Assembly (NCBI GenBank): GCA_023384675.1 | Contig: JAHDVK010000020.1 | Span: forward strand, 1 to 64,000 | Source: Bryobacteraceae bacterium | GTDB taxonomy: Bacteria; Acidobacteriota; Terriglobia; Bryobacterales; Bryobacteraceae | DNA: 64,000 nt | Direction: 5' to 3' | Shown here: piece after piece, positions 36,238 to 44,076 of the stretch | Layout: each line of letters starts with the position of its first letter | How positions within the stretch are numbered: position 1 is the first letter of the stretch | Program-made: the position numbers and the translations under genes | Notes under the pieces: generated by a model | Told to the model about the DNA's origin: nothing | The model's input: only the letters and a program-made list of their open reading frames with translations | The model's database searches: none

Positions 36238-37530
36238 ATGGACCGCCGTCACTTCCTGATGAGCACCGCCGCAGCGGCTCCGCTCGCCGCCAGCGCGCTG
36301 GCCAGCCCCAATGACACCATCCGCGTAGCCGTTGTTGGCTGCCGCGGCCAGGGTAATTCCCACATCCGCCAATACCTGCCCATGAAGAACGTCGAAATCG
36401 CCGCGTTGTGCGATGTCGACGATTCGATCCTCAACCAGCGTCTCGCGTTCATCGAGAAGGAGTCCGGCAAGAAGCCCGCGGCCTACAAAGACCTGCGCAA
36501 ACTGCTCGAGGACCAGTCCATCGACGCCATCTCGATCGCCACGCCCAACCACCAGCACACGCTGCAGACTATCTGGAGCCTGCAGGCGGGCAAGCACGTT
36601 TACTGCGAGAAGCCGTGCTCGCACAATATCTTTGAATCGCGCCAGATCGTCGCCGCCACCCGCAAGTACAACAAGCTCGTGCAACACGGCACGAACTCCC
36701 GCTCCACCGCAGCCCTGAAGGAGGCTGTGCAGAAGCTCGCCGATGGCTATCTGGGCGAGGTCTATATGTCGCGTGGTCTGTGCTTCAAGTGGCGCGACAC
36801 CATCGGCCGGACGCCGCCTTCGCCCGTGCCGGATGGAGTGGATTACGATCTGTGGCTCGGCCCCGCGCCGAAACGCGAGTTCACCAAGAACCGGTTTCAC
36901 TACAACTGGCACTGGTTCTGGGACTATGGCAACGGCGACTTCGGCAACCAGGGCATCCACGAAGTGGATATCTGCCGCTGGGGCCTGGGCGCCACATTGC
37001 CCACCAAAGTGAGCGCCATGGGCGGCCACTTCATGTTCGACGACGACCAGGAAACGCCCAACGTCCTCACTTGCACCTATGAGTTCAACGTCCAGGGCAA
37101 GAAGAAATTCATGGTTTTCGACGTGCGCCACTGGATCACGAACAATGAAGCCACCATCGGCTCCCCGCAGACCAATACGGTAGGCAACATCTTCTATGGT
37201 TCGAAGGGCATTATGTCCATCGACGGCTATGCGCAGTACGAGACGTTCCTCGGCCGCAAGTTCGAGCCTGGCGACAAGCGGAAGGAAGGCGGATCGCTGT
37301 GGCAGAACTTCATCGACGCGCTGCGTTCCGGCCGCCGCGAGGATCTCGCCGCTGAGATCGAGGAAGGCGCCTACAGCTCAACGCTCATGCACCTGGCCAA
37401 CATCAGCTACCGCCTTGGCCGCACTCTGAATGTCGATCCGGTCACCGGCGACGTGAAGGACGACAAGGAAGCCATGAAGATGTTCACGCGGCAATACCGG
37501 AAGGGCTTTGAAGTGCCCGTGAAGGTGTGA
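36238..37530 (+). CDS. Gfo/Idh/MocA family oxidoreductase, exported
   Basis: ATG 36238 begins a Tat signal (MDRRHFLMSTAAAAPLAASA); an in-frame TTG at 36226 sits too close to AAGGAG (36218-36223). The 430-residue protein has the Rossmann motif VAVVGCRGQGNSH and the EKPCSHNIFESR active-site motif (EKP, near residue 125), followed by a GFO C-terminal domain with GDFGNQGIHEVDICRW. It is a different subfamily from the paralogue at 24.5 kb. A DUF1080 gene faces it convergently. Confidence 0.9.
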   Translation: MDRRHFLMSTAAAAPLAASALASPNDTIRVAVVGCRGQGNSHIRQYLPMKNVEIAALCDVDDSILNQRLAFIEKESGKKPAAYKDLRKLLEDQSIDAISIATPNHQHTLQTIWSLQAGKHVYCEKPCSHNIFESRQIVAATRKYNKLVQHGTNSRSTAALKEAVQKLADGYLGEVYMSRGLCFKWRDTIGRTPPSPVPDGVDYDLWLGPAPKREFTKNRFHYNWHWFWDYGNGDFGNQGIHEVDICRWGLGATLPTKVSAMGGHFMFDDDQETPNVLTCTYEFNVQGKKKFMVFDVRHWITNNEATIGSPQTNTVGNIFYGSKGIMSIDGYAQYETFLGRKFEPGDKRKEGGSLWQNFIDALRSGRREDLAAEIEEGAYSSTLMHLANISYRLGRTLNVDPVTGDVKDDKEAMKMFTRQYRKGFEVPVKV

Positions 37531-37562
37531 CGCGCCGGCTCTGATTGTCTGATCTGGTCAAG

Positions 37563-37597
37563 AGGCGTCCGCGGCCGTCCGGTCACGGGCGCCTTTT
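37563..37597 (+). terminator. rho-independent terminator-like hairpin
   Basis: AGGCGTCC (37563-37570) pairs with GGGCGCCT (37587-37594) with one mismatch, followed by TTTT. It lies about 30 bases after the Gfo/Idh/MocA stop, between convergent genes. Confidence 0.5.
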
Positions 37598-37708
37598 GGC
37601 GGAAATTTTCGAGGGCCGGTGCTCCGGCATGAAAGGGCAAGCCTGCACGCGGCGCGCACCTCCTGTGGAGCGTTTCGGAGCGCAACGCCAATGGGGCGGG
37701 ACGGAGAG

Positions 37709-38368
37709 CTATTCCAACGGTGTGAGAACAACGCTCCGGAAGTGCGTCTCAGCGCCTTCGGACTGCAGGGCGATCGCGCCGCGGCTCTGGCTCAGCTTGG
37801 AGGCCTGGTTCACCAGCACTCCGTTAACGTGCACGGTCACTTCATCGCCTTTCGCGATGATTTCCATCCGGTTCCACTCGCCGGCGGGTTTCTCCGAATC
37901 GTCGGTCAAATTCAGATGGCGGCGGCCGTTGATCCTTCCTTCTGGGTTGGGCAGTTCCAGCGTTGTGCCGATTACCCAGAAATCCCCCGCATTGCCGAAC
38001 GCGAGCTGCACCTCGAGCGACTTTGGCCATTGGCCGAGGGCATTGGGCGTGGTGGTGTGAATCAGCACCCCGTTGTTGCCCCTGGTGGTACCCTCGGGCC
38101 AGCGCCATTCGACGGCAAGCTTGTAGTTATCGTATTCCTCAAGCGTCCGAATGTAGCCCGTGGGTTTTCCGCGGCAAATGAGAATTCCGTCCTGTACGGT
38201 CCAGACATCGGAGACCGGGGTGGTGGTGTCCTGGGCCTTCGCTTGCGCGTCCCAGAGGTAGTGGGTCCAGCCCGTCAGGTCCTTTCCGTTGAATAATTGA
38301 ACCGGCTCGGCGGTCTGTGCGGCCATGACGGCGCCAAGCAACACGGCAGCGAGTCGAATCATGTGCAT
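37709..38368 (-). CDS. DUF1080 (3-keto-disaccharide hydrolase-like) exported protein
   Basis: Start is taken at ATG 38368 (MHMIRLAAVLLGAVMAAQTA, a signal peptide); a longer frame to 38470 overlaps the tRNA fragment and is not credible. The 219-residue protein has the DUF1080 features VQLFNGKDLTGWTHYL near the N-terminus, EYDNYKLAVEWRWPEGTTRGNNGV in the middle (core WRW-GNNG), and the LQSEGAETHFRSVVLTPLE end. The family includes 3-keto-glycoside hydrolases that work after Gfo/Idh/MocA-type oxidation. Confidence 0.87.
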   Translation of the reverse strand: MHMIRLAAVLLGAVMAAQTAEPVQLFNGKDLTGWTHYLWDAQAKAQDTTTPVSDVWTVQDGILICRGKPTGYIRTLEEYDNYKLAVEWRWPEGTTRGNNGVLIHTTTPNALGQWPKSLEVQLAFGNAGDFWVIGTTLELPNPEGRINGRRHLNLTDDSEKPAGEWNRMEIIAKGDEVTVHVNGVLVNQASKLSQSRGAIALQSEGAETHFRSVVLTPLE

Positions 38369-38440
38369 GATTCCGGTATTGTACACGCGTTGCGGCCGGG
38401 CCGGGGGCTGAGGCGCGAGAGTTGAAGGAGCGCGCTGAAG

Positions 38441-38484
38441 CCTGACGGGACTCGAATCTGTGCCCTCCACCGTGTCAGGGTGAC
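38441..38484 (-). pseudogene. degenerate tRNA-Val(GAC) 3' fragment
   Basis: Read on the minus strand this holds an anticodon arm with loop CTGACAC (anticodon GAC), a variable region and a T loop ATTCGAGT, followed by CAGGC of an acceptor end. The T stem ACAGA/CCCGT has two mismatches and there is no CCA end or 5' half. It is about 80 percent identical to the better fragment at 48889-48942, so it is probably an old attachment-site remnant. Confidence 0.6.
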
Positions 38485-39076
38485 TTATCTGATTGATAAA
38501 ACACGGATTGCCCGCGCTCCAAAGAGATGCGGCTCACAATTTGGACCAAATCCTGGTTTTGGCGAGGGTTTGGACCACAAATGGTCGTCGACTCCACAAC
38601 TCCGAATTACTGCACCCGTCTCACGCGGGATCCATGGCGCCCGACTATCTGACCCTGATCATGGTTCTGGGGAAGAGAAACAGTTCGCCCTGATAGGAGT
38701 ACGCCCGCGGCGACGAATGACCATCAATCTCCGCCAGAATTCTACAGCCGGGGTTGGGCATGCCTCCGCGTGAGGCCTTGCAGCCGAACTCAGATAATTC
38801 ATCGAGGCGAAATGAAGGCATCTCGGGCCTGGGCTGACGGCACGCGGCGGTTGAGCGCGGATTGCTGAAGCATGAGCGGCACTGGCTTGTGGAAGTGCCG
38901 CGAAAAAGGCGGCGGAAAAAGCGAATGCGGAATTGAGCGAGGAGCGCTCATCTTCTATGCGGTTATGAGCGCCTCCTTAGGCCCTTTGGCCGCCGATAAG
39001 ACTTCGGCACGATTTCGCCTGTATTCGTGGGGATTGGAAGCGCAGCCTGGGTTCTTCGCCGCTCACCCCCGCCTGT

Positions 39077-39099
39077 GTGAGGGCCTCAGCGGCCCTCAC
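39077..39099. repeat. perfect 9-bp hairpin
   Basis: GTGAGGGCC (39077-39085) and GGCCCTCAC (39091-39099) pair perfectly around TCAGC. No T tract follows on either side, so it is not a classic terminator; it may be a REP-like element or leader structure for the gene at 39232. Confidence 0.35.
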
Positions 39100-39231
39100 G
39101 CGCGGCCGAAATGCTTTGGCGGACAGGCAGGGGGCGTGCTACTATCTCTGGAATTTGGGGTTTTCCGGCTGGTCCGAGGTTGGGTGGGACTGGCTTCCGA
39201 TTTCCGCACTTGAGGAGGAGAGTGAGGTTCT

Positions 39232-40071
39232 ATGTCGCTGCGTTCTTGGGCTGGCTATGTTTTTGTGCTGATGGGGTTGAATCCGATGAGCCTGGCGGAG
39301 GGGGGACGGGGCTATGTAGCCGTCGACGGGAAGTTCACTGGTATCGCGCATATCTATGCGTATCAGTTGCCCGACACGGGGCAGGAGAATGCGATCACAA
39401 CGGTAATTGTGGCAAGCGACAAGGCGATTCCCGAGGGACTGCGCTCTCACAAGCCCAAAGAGTTTGCCCTGCGGGACGCAGGCATCTTCGTGGCTGTGAT
39501 CGAATTTGGCAAGAACCCCGCGGAGTACACGCTGACTCTGACGGGCGCGGGAGTGGAGGGGCGGTCCATCTTCGCGGACAAATTGCCAGCCGACCCGTGG
39601 GCCGTCCGCAGCGCCGAGCGCGTGCAAGCCGGCATGCAACGCCAGATCAAGCCGGGCGACAGAACGATCGCCTTCATGCTCGACATCGACACGGCGCCCA
39701 CCGTGGTCGAGGGCAGTCCAATGCCGAATTTGGCAGAGGTGGAAGCCGCGCGCAAGGCGGCCTCCACTTCGGCTTTTCTGGTCTATTACGAAGCGCTGCG
39801 CAAAGGGGATTGGAAGACGCTCACCACGGTTGTCATCCCCGAGGACGCGGCCCTGCTGAAGGAAGAGTTCTACCGGGACGCGATGAAGATCAAGGCGCAG
39901 TACATGGCGAGTGATCTCGAGGTGTTGAAGGCGGAGGAGCGCGGTGACACCGCCGAACTCACGATCACGGGCACGGAGACGGGCATCAAGGGCCGGATGG
40001 GGAAGGCCGTGCTCAAAAGAGTGAACGGCAGGTGGCTGGTCGAGAGCGAGTCATGGGCTGACCCGGATTAA
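39232..40071 (+). CDS. exported hypothetical protein with NTF2-like C-terminal part
   Basis: The 279-residue protein has a signal peptide (WAGYVFVLMGLNPMSLAEG), a beta-rich N-terminal domain (about 25-130), and a C-terminal segment (AFLVYYEALRKGDWKTLTT to VNGRWLVESESW) resembling SnoaL/DUF4878-type folds. GAGGAGGAG before the ATG is a strong ribosome site. Function is not recognised. Confidence 0.65.
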   Translation: MSLRSWAGYVFVLMGLNPMSLAEGGRGYVAVDGKFTGIAHIYAYQLPDTGQENAITTVIVASDKAIPEGLRSHKPKEFALRDAGIFVAVIEFGKNPAEYTLTLTGAGVEGRSIFADKLPADPWAVRSAERVQAGMQRQIKPGDRTIAFMLDIDTAPTVVEGSPMPNLAEVEAARKAASTSAFLVYYEALRKGDWKTLTTVVIPEDAALLKEEFYRDAMKIKAQYMASDLEVLKAEERGDTAELTITGTETGIKGRMGKAVLKRVNGRWLVESESWADPD

Positions 40072-40131
40072 CCAGGCGGAGGGTGGCGGTGGACTCGGCA
40101 CGCCCCGGCGCAACAGACCCCGAGCTTCAAT

Positions 40132-41211
40132 TTACTGGATCACCTCTGGGCCAGTCTTCCCGCGCATTCGTGCCATCTTCTCCAACTCACCGAACAGTTC
40201 GTCCAACATCGGCTGGTGTTTCCGGAGCTTCAGCTTGAAACCGGCCACGCGCGCCAGTTCCTCGAGCGGCTCGGCATAGCGCGCATTCCGCACCATGACG
40301 GTCTCCGGCATGGTCCCCCGCTGCTCAATCGCTGTCGCCAGCACACGTGCCGCGACGCCGGGGAGCGGTTCTCCTGGTTCCCGGACCTCAGGGGCGTAGG
40401 CGAAGCCGGAGCGCGCATCCACGGCGGCGAACATGTGGAGCACGATCGGCCGCTCGTTCTCCAGGCCGGCGCATCCCGGCAGGATGTAATCGCCCACCAC
40501 CAGCGCGCCCGAATCGCGCCTCGCGGGCAGCGCGGCCACCCGTTCTTCCGGCAGCCAGATACGCTTTTCGTGCACCTTCGTCAGGTTGATATTGACCAGC
40601 ACGGCGCGCCACTGCCCCTCGTGCTTGTGAAGCATAGGCATCACACTCGCCTCCTCCGGCCACAAACGGGCAAGGTTATCGAATGCGGTGTGCTGGAGGA
40701 ATTCGGCAAACGCAGCCAGGCACTCGGCCAGGCGCTTTCCTTCATCGTCGGTCATGTACCAGGGAAGATAGCCGTGCCGCACGGAGCGGAACTGAAACGA
40801 GCGCTTCACGGGTGGATAACGGCAGCCGCGCATCACCTCCATATCGAGGTCAGAGATGTCCAGCGGATCCAGGTAGGACAACTGGAGGGATTCGCACTCA
40901 GCCAGCAACAGCGCAAGCCGTTCCTCTTCCGGGGCCTTGGCCGCTTCCTGATACCACGCGTAACCCGCGAGACCGGGGTAAACGTTGATCGCCCGGTGCT
41001 CGCCCATGGCACCCAGCACCGAAAGGAAATCCGGCTGGGCGCCTTTTTTGCGCTGCACGGCGACGAAGTGGTCTTCGTTGAGATACTCCCATGGCGCGAA
41101 GCTGAGGATTTCGGCGGCAAGCCGGCACAGGCGGGAAGCCGTGCGCTGCGAGAGCGGCTTCTCGCCGGCAAGCTGTCCAGCAAAATAGGTCCGCGGCTGC
41201 TTCGTAGCCAT
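40132..41211 (-). CDS. conserved hypothetical protein (DUF6930-like)
   Basis: The 359-residue cytosolic protein has no signal or membrane segment. The N-terminal half has aromatic-rich helices (CRLAAEILSFAPWEYLNED), and the C-terminal half, from about residue 250, has LHMFAAVDARSGFAYAPEV and ARYAEPLEELARVAGFKLKL, reminiscent of DUF6930/DUF7309 proteins. That assignment is from memory of the pattern and is tentative. It lies 37 bases before panC on the same strand but is transcribed after it. Confidence 0.55.
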   Translation of the reverse strand: MATKQPRTYFAGQLAGEKPLSQRTASRLCRLAAEILSFAPWEYLNEDHFVAVQRKKGAQPDFLSVLGAMGEHRAINVYPGLAGYAWYQEAAKAPEEERLALLLAECESLQLSYLDPLDISDLDMEVMRGCRYPPVKRSFQFRSVRHGYLPWYMTDDEGKRLAECLAAFAEFLQHTAFDNLARLWPEEASVMPMLHKHEGQWRAVLVNINLTKVHEKRIWLPEERVAALPARRDSGALVVGDYILPGCAGLENERPIVLHMFAAVDARSGFAYAPEVREPGEPLPGVAARVLATAIEQRGTMPETVMVRNARYAEPLEELARVAGFKLKLRKHQPMLDELFGELEKMARMRGKTGPEVIQ

Positions 41212-41248
41212 GCGGCAAGGATAACAGGCTCGTCCCCGGCGGTTCAGT

Positions 41249-42142
41249 TCACAGCCGCTGGCCAGGCGCGCCGCCTTCCGAGCGGCTGAGCCGCGGCGGG
41301 GTGGCCGTCGTGTTGTCGATCAGCCGGGTTGAACCGAGCCACACAGCAGCCGAGATGCGCACGGGGCCGTCAATGCGGCTGACCGGCGTCTGGGATTCGT
41401 CGTCCACCACCTCGAGGTATTCAACGCGGATGGAGGGGGTCGAAGCCAGCACGGCAAGCGCATCCCGCCGGGCCTCGGCTGGCCCGGAGCCGTGTTCGAT
41501 AGCGGCCCGGGCGGCCAGCAGAGCCTGGTAGAGGGCAGGGGCGTCGCGGCGCTCACTCGGGCTGAGGCGGCGGTTCCGCGAACTGAGAGCAAGTCCATCG
41601 GCTTCGCGCACGGTCGGTACACCGATGATCTCGACGGGGAAGTTGAGATCCGCCACCATTCGGCGCACGACGGCCACTTGCTGGGCATCTTTCTCGCCGA
41701 AATAGGCGCGCGCCGGCTGGATCAGGTGCAGAAGCTTAGCCACCACCGTCGCGACGCCGCGAAAATGAGGACCTCGATGCTGACCGCATAGATAATCGGT
41801 GACGCCGGAAACCTGAACATGCGTGAGCGAGGCTGCCGGATACATCTCCTCGGTCGCCGGAGCGAAAACCAGCTGTGCGCCACACGAGCGGCAGAGCTCA
41901 AGGTCCTCGGGCAGCGTACGCGCATAGAGTTCGTAGTCCTCGGCGCGGTCGAACTGAATGGGATTGACGAAGATACTGACCGCGGTGAAGCCGCATTCCC
42001 GGTTTGCCTGGCGGATGAGGGCCGCGTGCCCCTCGTGCAGGGCGCCCATGGTGGGGACGAAGCCCAGCAATAGTTCCGAGCGCCAGATGGTCTTCAGGGC
42101 TTGGCGCAGTTCCCAGACAGTGTGAACCACGCTGAGGTTCAT
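41249..42142 (-). CDS. panC: pantoate--beta-alanine ligase
   Basis: The 297-residue protein is PanC: GFVPTMGALHEGHAALI near residue 28 (HIGH-type nucleotidyltransferase motif), SIFVNPIQFDRAEDYELY near residue 56, and YFGEKDAQQVAVVRRMVADL near residue 145 with the ATP-binding KD. It joins pantoate and beta-alanine to make pantothenate. Its ATG overlaps the panB stop by four bases. Confidence 0.96.
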   Translation of the reverse strand: MNLSVVHTVWELRQALKTIWRSELLLGFVPTMGALHEGHAALIRQANRECGFTAVSIFVNPIQFDRAEDYELYARTLPEDLELCRSCGAQLVFAPATEEMYPAASLTHVQVSGVTDYLCGQHRGPHFRGVATVVAKLLHLIQPARAYFGEKDAQQVAVVRRMVADLNFPVEIIGVPTVREADGLALSSRNRRLSPSERRDAPALYQALLAARAAIEHGSGPAEARRDALAVLASTPSIRVEYLEVVDDESQTPVSRIDGPVRISAAVWLGSTRLIDNTTATPPRLSRSEGGAPGQRL

Positions 42143-42927
42143 TCGGGGAAACGCCCTTCCTGCACGTCCGCGATGTAGGCTTGGGCGGCCGTCAACATCT
42201 CTTCACCGAGGCGCGCGTAGGATTTGACGAACGAAGGAACCGGACCCGGGAACAGGCCGAAGGCGTCGTAGCTAACCAGCACCTGCCCGTCGCAGTGCGG
42301 CCCGGCGCCAATGCCGATGGTGGGAATGGCGAGTTCCGCCGAGATGGCCCGCGCGGTCTCGGGATGTACGAGTTCGAGCACAACCGCGAAAGCGCCGGCC
42401 TCCTGCAGCAGGCGCGCATCGGCCAGTAAAGCCGCCGTCTCCGACTCAGGGCGGCGCCGGTATCCACCCAACTGATGAACCGCCTGGGGCGTGAGGCCGA
42501 GATGCCCCATCACCGGAATGCCCGCCTCGACCAGGCGATGGACGGTCGCGGCGATCGCCCGCCCGCCTTCCAGCTTGACCGCCGCCGCCCCGCCCTCCTG
42601 CAGTAGCCTTCCGGCGCTGCGCAGAGCCTCCTCGGGAGAAACCTGATAAGTGAGGAAGGGCAGGTCAGCCACAATCAGCGCGCGCGCGGCGCCGTTGGCC
42701 ACGGCGCGGGTATGGTGCACCATCGCATCCAGCGTGACAGGGATGGTGGTGGGATAGCCCATCACCACCATGCCCAGTGAATCGCCCACCAGCAGGACGT
42801 CGAGGCCCGCCTGGTCCAGCAGCCGCGCCATCGCGGCGTCGTACGCGGTGAGCATGGCAATCTTACGGCCGCGGCGTTTGTACTCGGACAGAGCCGTCGT
42901 GCGGATTGGCTTAGCCGGGTTGGTCAT
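42139..42927 (-). CDS. panB: 3-methyl-2-oxobutanoate hydroxymethyltransferase
   Basis: ATG 42927 gives 262 residues, the normal PanB length; the frame is open further upstream but only within the DUF2520 gene. Key motifs are MLTAYDAAMARLLDQAGLD, VGDSLGMVVMGYPTTIPVTLD near residue 45 (metal-ligand Asp), and IGIGAGPHCDGQVLVSYD near residue 195. It makes ketopantoate, the first step of pantothenate synthesis. Confidence 0.96.
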   Translation of the reverse strand: MTNPAKPIRTTALSEYKRRGRKIAMLTAYDAAMARLLDQAGLDVLLVGDSLGMVVMGYPTTIPVTLDAMVHHTRAVANGAARALIVADLPFLTYQVSPEEALRSAGRLLQEGGAAAVKLEGGRAIAATVHRLVEAGIPVMGHLGLTPQAVHQLGGYRRRPESETAALLADARLLQEAGAFAVVLELVHPETARAISAELAIPTIGIGAGPHCDGQVLVSYDAFGLFPGPVPSFVKSYARLGEEMLTAAQAYIADVQEGRFPE

Positions 42928-43810
42928 ACGGGATGTGATTTCCTTCCAGCAGCGATTCGATGGCAGCGGCGGCTTCGGGCGCCAGCCCCTTCCGGCGGGC
43001 CAGGGCCAGCGTGTGCCGCCCGGCGGCACGATAGAGATCCCGCAGGGGGTTGCCCGCCAGCGCGCTCAGATGCAGCGCGATGGTGGCGGCATCGCCGCGC
43101 GCAATCGGACCGGTGAGCGCAGCCTCGGGACCGCGTTCGAGGATATTGTCGACGGACGCCCTCACCAGCGGTGCAAGGGTGCGGCGGGCCACTTCCCTCT
43201 CGATGCTCGCGGCATCGGCCAGCAGTGCTTCCGCGGCATCCAGGAGCGCCGCGGCGTAGTTGCTGGCGAACACGGCGGCGGCGTGATAGCGGGGCCGCTC
43301 ATCGGGCGGCACATCGAGCGGCATCCCATCGAGCAGCGTGGTCAGACAGTGCGCCCATCCCGCGGCGGGCGCGTCGCCGGCAATGGTGAAAGCCGATCCG
43401 GGCAGCGCGGCGGCGCCCTGCGCCGGGTCGCAGATGGTTTGCAGGGGATGGAAACTGCCACAGGCAAAGCCGCGCGCCCGCAGCGGCTCGAGCACGGACA
43501 CGGCTACTCCGCCGGCACAGTGCAGCGCCACGCCCGGTGTTTGCGCGGCGGCAGCGAGCATGCCCGCCACTTCTCCGATGGCGCAATCGGAGACGGCGAT
43601 CAACACACGCCCGGCCCGGCGGGCCAGGCTTTCGAATGAGACGGGCTCAACCCCAGGTCCGATGAATCGGGCCGCGCGAACCGTGCGCCCGGCGTCGCGT
43701 CCGGCAATCCACAGGACGGGCACGCCACGCTCACTCAGGGCGCGGCCCAAGGCCTGGGCCAGATTGCCGGTCCCGGCAATCCCGGCGGCGATGGCGGGGT
43801 GCTGCGTCAA
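42911..43810 (-). CDS. Rossmann-fold DUF2520 protein, candidate ketopantoate reductase
   Basis: The 299-residue protein has an N-terminal NAD(P)-binding domain (AGIAGTGNLAQALGRALSER) and a C-terminal helical DUF2520 domain (HAAAVFASNYAAALLDAAEAL near residue 195), with the SFHPLQTICDP motif near residue 118. It leads the operon and overlaps panB by 17 bases. Classical PanE is related in fold, and no panE is seen here. A role in reducing ketopantoate is therefore an attractive inference from position only. Confidence 0.8.
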   Translation of the reverse strand: MTQHPAIAAGIAGTGNLAQALGRALSERGVPVLWIAGRDAGRTVRAARFIGPGVEPVSFESLARRAGRVLIAVSDCAIGEVAGMLAAAAQTPGVALHCAGGVAVSVLEPLRARGFACGSFHPLQTICDPAQGAAALPGSAFTIAGDAPAAGWAHCLTTLLDGMPLDVPPDERPRYHAAAVFASNYAAALLDAAEALLADAASIEREVARRTLAPLVRASVDNILERGPEAALTGPIARGDAATIALHLSALAGNPLRDLYRAAGRHTLALARRKGLAPEAAAAIESLLEGNHIPYDQPG

Positions 43811-44076
43811 ACTTCAGTGTAGTCGAGGCCCCGGCTGCGCCGGCCACCGGCTGCGACTCCCCCGGGCGCGGTCCCCACACCTTCCGCCGCATCAATTCAC
43901 CTGGCGTCAGAAAGCCGGCCACTCCACCGTCCGTCAGACCTACGACTACACCCGCACCCAACTCGAACGCCAGGATGAAACCACCCGCGCCATGCAGAAG
44001 CGGCTTTCCGCATCCGAAAGTCATTGTTCTCTCAGCCTTCCCACGATAGACTGATCTCGACAGGTCCCAGAGTGCC
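43811..44076. other. divergent intergenic region with possible integrase remnant
   Basis: This separates the pantothenate operon from the kinases and must hold both promoters; none is clear. On the plus strand (43890-44054) one frame reads a segment resembling the C-terminus of a tyrosine recombinase (AGHSTVRQTYDYTR) and ends at TGA 44054. There is no start or N-terminal part. Confidence 0.3.

Larger units (their letters stand above)
38369..39231. other. gene-poor stretch with tRNA-Val remnant
   Basis: No credible gene lies in these 863 bases. They contain the tRNA-Val 3' remnant (38441-38484), a repeated TTTGGACCA pair near 38540-38575, and a perfect hairpin at 39077-39099. The content looks like debris of an old integration. 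Confidence 0.5.

Noticed and set aside
38848-38940. Short plus-strand frame ending in an Arg/Lys-rich tail, resembling a transposase C-terminus
   Set aside because: Only about 30 codons, bounded by stops, with no family motif.
43731-44024. Minus-strand frame starting MTFGCGKPLLHGAGG upstream of the DUF2520 gene
   Set aside because: It overlaps the DUF2520 start in another frame, lacks a ribosome site, and competes with an equally plausible plus-strand reading; support is too weak to call a gene.
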